A stretch of 64,000 nt of DNA, from assembly GCA_033064195.1 (NCBI GenBank), contig JARBJD010000376.1:1-64000 (forward strand), read 5' to 3'. The notes beneath the pieces are model-generated. The model worked only from the letters and a program-made list of their open reading frames with translations, did no database searches and was not told the origin of the DNA. Shown piece after piece: positions 55,757 through 64,000 of this stretch (its first letter is position 1; the number at the start of each line of letters is the position of its first letter). Source of the stretch: Blattamonas nauphoetae (lineage: Eukaryota; Preaxostyla; Oxymonadida). A program made the translations under genes and the position numbers.

Positions 55757-57283
55757 ATGTCGTCATCAGAACCTCATTTTCTCAGTTCAGAGGAAGTTTC
55801 AAAAATTATTGTGAAACAAGAATACCTTTCGATACCAAATCGAGTTGCTCGTGGATTGAAATTGTACGAAGACGAACACGTAAAGCTGGAGACGCTCGCA
55901 GAAAGCAACCTCGGATCTCCTTCCCAGCTGCGTCGCGGAAGGCGAGCTCTCAAGGATGGACGATTAAGGTGTCGCGAGTTCTGACTCATGTTTGTTTCTT
56001 TTTTCATGAAAATCACATTTAGGCAAAAGAAATCGTTTTACGTCGAAATGATGAACTAAAAAAATTTGCTGAAGTGAAACGACCCACAATATCGAACTGG
56101 ATTGATCAGAATCCAGTGCTCCAGCGATCCATTCCATCTTTTTTAAGTCCCGAAAGAATAGCTTCAACAACAGTCGAAAGTATGACAGAATGGTTCGATT
56201 TACTCAAAAGCGTTGTGATTGATGCGAACATCGACGAAGACATGATCTTCAATTTCGATGAAACCTCTCTCAGAATCGATGAAGACAAACAGTCAATGGT
56301 TGTGTGGTATCGCGGGGAGAATGTCCCACCGAATTCTGAAAACAAACGTGTCGTCAACTCGACGTTCGCCTGTACAATCTGCGCCGATGGATCTTCACTC
56401 TCACCTGTTCTACTCTATCCCACCAACACACCAGTTGCGGAATTCTCAGGATTAAGCGCATATCACATTATCTCGCTGTACGAAGGAAGCGGATACATGA
56501 CTTCGACTCTCTTTCAAAATGTTGTGGAAAATGTGATCATCCCAGAAATCACTGAAAAGCGTGATAAGAGTCCAAAAAAATTACGGAATGCACTTCTTCT
56601 GCTCGATGGAGCATCATCTCACATGTTTCCTGAATTTCAGGAGATGGCAGAAAAGGCATACATTCAAATTCTCTTCCTCCCACCTCACTCATCATCAATC
56701 TCACAACCTCTAGACGGCTATTGTTTTGCGAGTTTCAAGTCAGAACTCTCTCGAAAATATCTTCAACCAGAATCAAACTCAATTTCAGCGTATAGAACCG
56801 AACTTGCACGAATTCTGCCAGATTGTTTGGCGACATCAATGAAACCCTGTGTCATCAAGGCATCATTCGCTCGATGTGGGGTTTCACCACTTTCTCTCGC
56901 AAAATTACTTCATTTAGTCCCTTCTCGACCAAAATCAGAAACACTCAGTTCATCCATCCAATCGCCGGATACGAATTCTGAAAACTCTGAATCTCACCAC
57001 ACAGCTTTTCAAACAAAACCGAAATATCAGGGAAGACTTCTTACGACTCTCACTCAAAGAAAACGTGGTTTCACTCCGAAGATTCAATTGCACACCAAAT
57101 TGAATGTGATCCAATCTTCAGAACGACCTCAAAAATCGAAGCAACTCACACTCGACGAAATAAAACCGCAGAAAAGGCAAGAATCAACACGAACCGAGTC
57201 TGTTCCGTCTGTTTTTCCACTTTCGAAGAGCCGAATCAATGTCCTTCATGATGATGACGGACTATCCTCTCAAAAATTTCAGA
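55757..57283 (+). pseudogene. Pogo/Tigger-type (DDE_1) transposase, C-terminus replaced by a foldback fragment
   Basis: The catalytic part (in frame from about 56,017) shows the DDE_1 signature: I-F-N-F-D-E-T, then L-L-L-L-D-G-A-S-S-H, then L-P-P-H-S-S-S-I-S-Q-P-L-D. The helix-turn-helix part N-W-I-D-Q-N-P-V-L-Q-R lies before it. An upstream frame (55,757-55,984) with E-E-V-S-K-I-I-V-K-Q-E may be the first exon, and a GT...TTTAG stretch between is intron-like, but the phases do not join cleanly. The tail V-I-K-A-S-F-A-R-C-G-V-S-P-L is the usual C-terminal end of the fold. From 57,284 the open frame runs into a copy of the foldback arm, so the natural end was lost. It is otherwise well preserved. 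Confidence 0.75.
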
Positions 57284-57695
57284 AACAATTAGTTTCCAAC
57301 AAAACGTCCATATTGGTGAAAACTTCATGTCCAAACTATGTCTGGTTGTGGAGATATGATCAAAACAAGTGTTCCAGACCCTATGCTTATTATACAGGGA
57401 AATCACTGTTTTACCCCATTTTTTCGCCCAGCTCCCCTTTTTTTTTCTTTTTTCCAAAAATTGTCATTTCAAGAGAAAACCATCCCAAACCACCATAAAT
57501 CAAACGAGAAAGAAAAATCTTGAACAGGCGTGGAGAAAAGTGGTCATGTAGGTAGGATTCTCAAAGCTTAGATGTTAAGGACCTCCTATTTAGGAGCCAA
57601 AAATGGGTCAAAAAAGGGCCAAAAAAGGCTCTTAAATAGGCACCCTGAACAAGGGATCCTATTTTGGAGGTTCGATTTCTACCTCAAGTGATTTA
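57284..57695 (+). mobile_element. Solo arm of the 49,989-type foldback element
   Basis: This stretch follows the right arm of the 49,989-51,384 element in order (TATGTCTGGTTGTGGAGATA, CTCCTATTTAGGAGCC, TTTGGAGGTTCGATTTCTAC) at perhaps 80% identity. No second arm is present. It is an older, single-arm relative lying between two pogo-type fragments. Confidence 0.75.
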
Positions 57696-57719
57696 TGGGG
57701 TCGAGATGAACATCTACGA

Positions 57720-58092
57720 AAAAAAAAGTTTGACTCATGAAATTATGGCTCCGGAGAAATTTGGATTATGGGCGGACAAATATGCAAATCTCAAGAAAGT
57801 TTTATCAAATATTCCAGAAGACATACCGGTAGATATGACGGCGGCAAACCACAGGTCTATCTTTTGCGGAAACGTTATTGACGGTTTGCTTCTTGCCTTG
57901 GATCCCAGGACGATCCGGGCAAGCTTCCGTGACAGCGGTATGTGGCCAGTTTCGCCTGAAACTGTTCTAAAGAACCTCCCCGAAACTCACCCTTCTAACA
58001 TTCATCCATCAGACGCACTCCTCGATCCCAACTCTCCCTCGTTTTCCGGAAGACTGGAGCTGTCCTCAGACGATGTACGAAACGTATTCTAA
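57720..58092 (+). pseudogene. C-terminal piece of a second pogo/Tigger-type transposase
   Basis: About 120 residues with D-G-L-L-L-A-L-D-P-R-T-I-R-A-S-F-R-D-S-G-M-W-P-V-S-P-E-T, the end of the DDE_1 fold where the A-F-x-x-(S/T)-G-(I/M)-(W/F)-P segment sits. It duplicates the function of the tail in the 55.8-57.3 kb gene but is a different sequence, so it comes from a different element. Confidence 0.6.
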
Positions 58093-58269
58093 TGCGTGTC
58101 CTCTACCCATATTTGCAGACGAACAGTCGAGGAGATATTGAAAAAGGAATTTACACTTCGAAAGGTCATAAACCGTTACGTCCCATTCGAGCTGACTCCA
58201 TAGCTCAAACAGTAACGGATTATACTCTCCCGGTCCAATTGTGCCTTTCTGGAATCGTGAAGATCTTCA

Positions 58270-58720
58270 GGGTTCGAACACATTCTAACTGGTGACGAAT
58301 CATGGTTCTACTTGGATTATGAATAGCAGCACACCTGGATTGAAGAGGGTACTCCACGTCCAAAATCTACTCGCAGAACTATTAATGCCAAGAAAACGAT
58401 GGCTCTAATTTGGTGGGGGTGGAGAATACCCCTGTTGTTTGTTGTATCGACCCAGATCTGATTCTTGATTCACTGGGATACATTGAGAATGTACTAGAAC
58501 GGTTGAAAAGTTGGAGAGATATTGAAAGAATGGAGGATAAAGAAGTGTTCATACGTCAAGATAACGCGAGGATTCATCAATCCAACATTACACACGCGGC
58601 AATGAGTCTAACCCATTTCTCGATCCTTGAACACCAGGCCCACTCTCCTAATCTTGCACCATCCGACTTTTTCCTTTTTCCGTACCTCAGATACAAGCTT
58701 CAAGGAATATCAACATAGAA
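58270..58720 (+). pseudogene. Mariner-type transposase relic (DD34D)
   Basis: In three frames the typical landmarks occur in order: G-D-E-S-W-F-Y, K-K-T-M-A-L-I-W-W-G, R-Q-D-N-A-R-I-H-Q-S and L-A-P-S-D-F-F-L-F-P-Y-L. Several stops and frame changes separate them, so this is an old copy. No N-terminal helix-turn-helix was identified. Confidence 0.75.
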
Positions 58721-58780
58721 TTTTTCACACATGGAGAGTCAATTGGATCACAAGGCTCAGTTGGGTTGTAGAGAACAACG

Positions 58781-59458
58781 GTGAATTCTATGAAGAGGGT
58801 TTCTCTCTGTTTTCCAGCACAGCTCTTGATTAGGCAAGAAAGTCAAGTAGACGCACCATGTAACAATAACTTCAAAACACACACTCTCAGACGAACAGTA
58901 ACCTTCGACCCTCCCAACCAAACTATTGCCCATATCAATCATGATATATTGGGATACACAGTTGATGATGCAAATTCCGATCTCCTTCATTTACGTTCAT
59001 TTGCGGATCCACGGTCTTCACATCACAAATGGCCGGTAGCGGGGGACGGAAACTGCTTCTTTCGAAGCGTTTCTGTCTCCCTTACCAACATAGAGGACCA
59101 TTTCTCTTTTCTTCGACAAATCACTTGCGAATATTTCCGTCAACACCACCACTTTTATGATGATTGCCTGGCTCTATTCACACCTGCAATTTCTCCAGAA
59201 CAATACTACAAGGAGATGAAGAGAGATGGAACATGTGCAGACTTTGTTGCTATCCATTGCTTGTCATGCCCTGTTCTCTTCATTGATGGCAGAATTATCC
59301 ACCTCTCCTACTCAAGGGAGAGCCAGCATTTTCAACCCCTGTTGTCTGACTTTCAGTGGGCCCTGGCAAACGTGTTTGTTCTCACAAAATCCAATCGCTG
59401 GCTAGACACGACGGTTTGCCTTCACTTTTCTAATTTTCGTTTTAGAATCAATCAGTGA
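58781..59458 (+). CDS. OTU-family cysteine protease ORF (225 aa)
   Basis: The OTU signature V-A-G-D-G-N-C-F-F-R-S lies near residue 86, with aspartate and the nucleophilic cysteine in the usual D-G-N-C order. A downstream G-T-C-A-D-F-V-A-I-H-C-L-S segment matches the central helix, and the catalytic histidine is probable in S-Q-H-F-Q-P-L near 190. The length fits one OTU domain plus a short N-terminal extension. The only upstream ATG in frame is at 58,781 and overlaps the end of the mariner relic, so the true start is unsure. OTU proteases remove ubiquitin. Here the neighbours are transposons, and OTU domains also occur in mobile elements, so the gene may be element cargo or a captured host gene. 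Confidence 0.65.
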   Translation: MNSMKRVSLCFPAQLLIRQESQVDAPCNNNFKTHTLRRTVTFDPPNQTIAHINHDILGYTVDDANSDLLHLRSFADPRSSHHKWPVAGDGNCFFRSVSVSLTNIEDHFSFLRQITCEYFRQHHHFYDDCLALFTPAISPEQYYKEMKRDGTCADFVAIHCLSCPVLFIDGRIIHLSYSRESQHFQPLLSDFQWALANVFVLTKSNRWLDTTVCLHFSNFRFRINQ

Positions 59459-59907
59459 GTTGTGAAAAAGAAAAGAAAGAGAGGATGGCCATTCAATCAA
59501 TAATTGTCTTCTTTTATTGAATTGACACTTCAAAAACTGCGATGAACTTGATTTGTGAGAATGAGAAGTGAAAACGAAAAGAGAAGAACAATACTACCGA
59601 GAAATGAGGTGAAAAGAGTGGACATTCGGTGAAAAGAAGAAAGATTCATCGAAACTACCAATCCCAGCCGCTCAAGGTGTCTCCACTTCAACATGCAGAC
59701 TGCCTGCATGTATCAATCGACAACCAGACCAGCAGCAGAAAATAAACACAGAAAACCATTTTCATCGTTTGGAGTCATGGGGATGTCAGTTGGTCCCCTC
59801 CGAAAAAGGTAGTTGTGTTTAAAAGCAACTAACTCGTTTTGATTGTCGAGTTCGTTCATTCAAATGCCATCTTCGTGTGAATCTCACAAGTCTGTCATCT
59901 GTATTGA
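59459..59907. other. Non-coding stretch, nothing recognised
   Basis: A-rich sequence after the OTU stop; no frame of interest. Confidence 0.4.
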
Positions 59908-60776
59908 TAGTAGTGTCAATAAAGCACGCCATGTCAATAATTCACGATCTGTTAAGGATAAATCACAATTGGTCTAAGAAAAACAATAAAATTTTAGATT
60001 TATTTGTCGACAAAAATTTGAGAGTGCCTCATATCGCCCTATAGGAAAATACACACATTTTTTGAAACTTTTTGGGGTCATTTCTCCACGTCCAGACGAC
60101 CGTTTTGGACCGAAGAAAAAGCGTTTTTATCGTATATATAACAATCAAAGACACTAAAAAAAGAAAAAAATTGCCCATGATAGTAGTGTCAATAACCCGT
60201 ACATATTCAAAAACCCGTAACATGGAGCTTGAAAAATATACATTGGTCAAACTAAGAAAAATAAAATTTGGTTCCGCGCCGAAACCCCTGTGTCGGGAGA
60301 AAACCTCAAAATACTGTTTCCTTTAGGAATCCACACATTTTTCTCAACTTTTTCCCCTTTTTTCTCCACAACTAGCCATCCGTTTTGAATCAAATAAAAG
60401 CCATTGTGATCGTAAAGATCTCGACAAAAGCTGCTCAAAAAACAAAAGATATTTTTTTCTAAGAATTTTTTGTGGGTGAAAAATAGCGTTTTTTCACATC
60501 GTCCCAGATACCCACTTTTTTTGGAATTTTGTTTCACAAGATTCATTTCATCAAATAAACTATTCTACAAAAAATTTCATCAAAATCGGTTCACAGGTTG
60601 TGAAGATATTGCCGAAACACTTTTTTTTTGTTGGGCAAAACGGGGTAATGTGAGGTTTTCTCCGAATTGCGCCGGGATATAAATCTAAAATTTTAATTTT
60701 TTCTTAGATAGACCAATTGTGATTTATCCGTAACAGATACTGATTTATTGATTTTCGTGCTTTATTGACGCTACTA
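59908..60776. mobile_element. 869-bp TA-target element with ~110-bp terminal inverted repeats
   Basis: The left end reads TAGTAGTGTCAATAAAGCACG and the right end, reversed, TAGTAGCGTCAATAAAGCACG. Both continue with CAATAAxTCA and GGATAAATCACAATTGGTCT. The first and last bases are TA. Inside, from about 60,179, lies a second left end TAGTAGTGTCAATAACCCG followed by the CATGGAGCTTGAAAAATATA block also seen at 53.2 kb, so another element inserted here or the terminus was duplicated. No transposase is present. Confidence 0.8.
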
Positions 60777-63052
60777 CGATAATTATCTCATCGTTTTTGC
60801 CTGTTGAGTGTGGAGTTGTGGCAAACGACAACCAGGTGAAAATGAATTGGTTGGGCGAAGCATTTGTTGAAGAGTGTGATCTTATTGCTTCCCACGTATT
60901 GTGTTTGTTGCAAAGCATCGATACTACTATCCTCGTCTGATTTGAAAGAGCCCTCGGAAGATTGATGTACTTGTGTAGGAGAAAGACAAGTCTACAGACT
61001 ATCATCAAAACAGACGAAAATGGAGAAAACGGGTAATCTCGCAAGACATACCATTTACATGGAGTCACACATCATATTTGCCCAATTCTACCCCACGACT
61101 TGTCAATTACTCATTCATGCTGAAAAGGCCGTACATGGAGACAATAATGAAGAGGAGGAACATACATATGATGAAGGTGAAGTTTGTTGTGACAATAGTC
61201 AGAGTGGATTCCTCAATACGACCATGGGCGATCAGATCGCGATCACCCGCACTTCACTCTCACAAATTTCTAATTTTCTAGTTTATTTTGTCAAAATATG
61301 GAGAAAAATCCAGTCCCAGTTCCTCGTTGCACCACTGTATGGGACACAATCCACAACTACAGTCTTTTCACAGAGGAGCTATTGATCGGATGTCCTTCAT
61401 TCTTAAACAGTGTGTGAACGCTTTTAGGCCGTCCTCGAAGCAACGGGATCGTACTGTCGATTTGATTTTCAAGCTGCCGGAGGAGGCGATCAGCGGTCCA
61501 AAAATGCAAAACCACTTCTGCTGCGTACCAAGCAGTGTCTTTGGCAGGGGTTTGTCATCTGTCCCACTGACCTCAGCTTTCGGAGACCTCAGCTTTTTAC
61601 CACAGTTGATTAGTGACCAAGGTCGAATGCAGTGATAAACACCAACTTTAACAAAATGAAAGACAGAAATCGCGATTTAAGAGCGTTTTTAGTACTTGGG
61701 TTGGTGTTTCAGTTTGAAAAGACACTCTGGAAGCGCTGTGTGCATTGAATATCAGAATGATTGTGTTGGATTCCTGGTATTTTGAATTATTGTTGGAAAA
61801 ATTGAACCTCCGAAATAGGAGTCTGACCTCAGCCCAAAAAAAGGGAGCTGAGGTCAACGGACCTCAGAACATGCCTGTTTAACCTCAGCTAGCAAACGTC
61901 TGGTCTTTGGTGCGACCATATACATTATGGAGATCGGTGAGCTTCTGACGCTTTGCGGTCGTTGCGGATGTGACAATCCTCTTCGCTTTCGGAAGAAGAT
62001 CAAATTGTTTGGCTTTCGGTTTAGGATTGGAAAGACAGGAAAAGGATGATCAGAGAAAAAGAGAACAATCAAGAAAACGACGATACAGACTCCTTGTGTC
62101 GATGGAGAGGATCTTTTTCCTCAAAATTCCTGATGTGAGGAAGATCATACCGCAAGGTCCTAAAACACTGTTAAAAGAGATGTATGCAAATGAAGGAACA
62201 TCAAAACACGAATAAAATGACGTACTGAATCACGGAGAGGTGACGAATGTCTGATGGTGAAAAGTTGTTTGGTTTTCACTCTCAACAACCTGAGAACACA
62301 CAATCACTACTTTCGCTCCATATCGAGTCCAGAAGTCTGAACTACGGGATTGTTTTTTTTGGAATCGATCGGTATCTTTTTGGCACAGACTGTAAATATG
62401 ACAGATGATTCACAGATCATTTTCTGAACAATTCCCACTCATAACTGGCAATATTTCTGTGACCACGCCTCGACGTCCTCAATTTGTTCATTTTAAAAGG
62501 TTAAACACGCTCTGTTTAAACTTGTTGTTATCAGCTTCTGATTCCATTTTTCTCATCCCAGTGAATTCAGACGAGACAAATGACCACCAAAACCAGTTTC
62601 CAGCACTTTTCGACAGTTGTCAACAACTTTACAGCCTCGGAAAGAGTTTGATGAATAGTCACGAACGCTCATTGATCTCAACTCAAAAATAATCGTCTTT
62701 TATTCACTTCACAGCTCTTTGAATTCTTTACTTCTATTTCATGCTAAACTTTATGGTAATCGAACAAAATCACGAATCAATGGTCTAATCAATCAATACT
62801 TGTCGAAAAAAGGGCATTGAGAGTTTTCAAACCACTGGAATTATGAAGGACGTTCATTCTGATGGACCACGGTCTTCGTTCGGTTTCATCACCAAGTTCG
62901 GTTTTACACGGGATTGTGAAGATATCATCACTAAACCGTTGCTTCAACCAGAGACTTCTCTCACGAGGTTGCGATTGGCCAATCCGATCCGGTATCCCGC
63001 CGGGAATTTCTTCGTACCTCACTTCATTCAGCCTGATCTTACTAATATTTTG
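60777..63052. other. Transposon-zone sequence without recognisable genes
   Basis: Several short frames (around 60,790-60,940, 61,020-61,385 and 61,440-61,630) have coding-like composition but no family. ACCTCAGCT words occur in inverted arrangement at 61,570-61,600 and 61,830-61,880 and may bound a ~300-bp miniature element. I cannot support any gene here. Confidence 0.35.
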
Positions 63053-63972
63053 TCATTTTTCCCTCACGAGAGAAACATTCAAGGAGGCAGTCACCATATA
63101 AGAGAACGATGTTGTTGATACTTGCCTTGCGAAATTTGCGTAGAGTGTTGAGTTGAGCATTGCCCAGATGTGTTCAATGGGGTTTAATACGGAAGATAGT
63201 GCTGGGAGGCATTTTTGGTTGATATTTGCCATCGCAATTCTTGGCAATTCATCTTTTTTCTTGTGCCAATCGGCGTTGTCGCTGAGTAGAACACGAGTGT
63301 CAAGGGGAGGATTCATCTTCGCTTTTGTGATACAGTTGATCACAGCATCGGTGTAGATTCTGCCGGTGATCTTTTCTTCGGCGATGAAAATATTGCTCTT
63401 AAATCCGACTCCAACGCACCCCCAAATCCAAAGTGTGATGGGATGAGCACGTGATTGTGATTCGGGCCGTGGTGTGTTCTCTTCCCTGAGTGACCTGAAA
63501 TACTTTCCCGGTCCTCTCCCTCTCACTGTTTTTTCATCGTCGAACAGACAAAGCTCTGGTAGGAATCCTCTCGAAAGAGTTTCTTTTGCGAAGTTCAAAC
63601 GATTTTGGATGTGGTGTGGCTGAAAGGGTGGAACTCTGTGGTGTTTGTGGAGTCCGATTTGTTTGTTATGAGGAAGCGTTGGAAGGAACGATCGGATCCT
63701 TGAAGTTTCATGTCCTTCTTTAGTTGGATTGCAGAACTGTATGACTTGTTGTTGATTGCAATTTGCACATTTTTCAAGGTTGTATTGTCATAGAGGCGTG
63801 GCTGACTAAACTGGTTCACAGCTCCAGGTCGAATCTCAACAAGTGTGTGTGAGTATTTTGAGACAGTTTTTGTAGAGACTCGGAGAGAGCGAGCTGTCTC
63901 ATTTCGTCCTTTTCATTTTCTTCGTTCTCTCTGTATCTGTCTCTGTGTAGACAATGACAATCGATGAACCAT
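63053..63972 (-). pseudogene. Tc1-type (DD34E) transposase copy M3, near full length
   Basis: The minus strand reads M-V-H-R-L-S-L-S-T-Q-R from 63,972, the helix-turn-helix part (L-K-N-V-Q-I-A-I-N-N-K-S-Y-S-S-A-I-Q), then C-L-F-D-D-E-K-T-V, L-L-S-D-N-A-D-W-H and L-N-P-I-E-H-I-W. Aspartate and glutamate are separated by exactly 34 residues (DD34E). An in-frame TGA occurs where M2 has GGA (around 63,915), and a frame change lies near 63,600. Apart from these it covers the expected ~300 residues. It is the most complete of the three copies. Confidence 0.8.
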
Positions 63973-64000
63973 TTGTGAGTTCAATGCGAGGTGGGTTCCA

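Noticed and set aside
48145-62475. Shared 16-bp word GTGACCACGCCTCGAC near 48,160 and 62,460
   Set aside because: No similarity extends beyond the word; it could be a trace of a short repeat, but nothing supports a feature.

Overview
The window looks like nuclear DNA of a protist, most likely a metamonad of the oxymonad/Preaxostyla type (Blattamonas-like). This is inference from gene content: very long beta-helix surface proteins ending in a pseudokinase, ARM/HEAT-like and SPRY-like lineage families, short spliceosomal introns (a 52-nt GT-AG intron is visible in an SMC4 fragment), a Polinton-type element, and a crowd of TA-target DNA transposons. TAA, TAG and TGA all end open frames, so the code looks standard.

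Layout: (1) Positions 1 to about 11.7 kb are the right-hand part of a Polinton/Maverick-type element: integrase, coiled-coil protein, FtsK/A32-type packaging ATPase, several small proteins, two paralogous ~600-residue capsid-like proteins, then a non-coding stretch with a ~280-bp repeat in three copies, two genes for a W-x-x-G-x-R-P-H repeat protein, and two tRNA-like sequences. A T-rich box precedes each plus-strand gene whose start is visible, and a different box precedes the minus-strand genes. (2) 11.8-13.5 kb holds a degraded 5' fragment of SMC4. (3) 14-40 kb is host territory: an ARM/HEAT-like gene family in three damaged copies, a 4,463-codon beta-helix receptor with a cytoplasmic pseudokinase (16.5-29.9 kb), two smaller minus-strand surface proteins (one spanning the membrane, one with a GPI-like tail), and a coiled-coil/SPRY-like gene. 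(4) 40.6-47.7 kb is a second beta-helix/pseudokinase receptor of 2,351 codons with the same C-terminal plan. (5) 48.3-64 kb is a transposon graveyard: three Tc1-type (DD34E) copies, two pogo/Tigger-type transposases, a mariner relic, a Merlin/IS1595-like zinc-ribbon ORF, an OTU-protease ORF, and several foldback or long-TIR elements nested in one another.

The most unusual item is a 482-bp inverted-repeat element present twice (14,165-14,646 and 31,569-32,050). The copies differ at only about three positions, each is flanked by its own perfect 8-bp target duplication, and each carries a tRNA-like unit with Pol III A and B boxes, two perfect hairpins and a T6 terminator. It looks like a recently active miniature transposon that carries a small Pol III RNA gene.

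Functional reading: the receptors and surface proteins form one family, linked by the beta-helix repeats and a recurring C-G-x(5)-P-C-x-S/T-L module, and presumably face the gut or prey environment. Their cytoplasmic kinase-like domains lack the catalytic motifs, so signalling through binding rather than phosphorylation is more likely. All functional statements rest on reading motifs by eye; no database search was possible.
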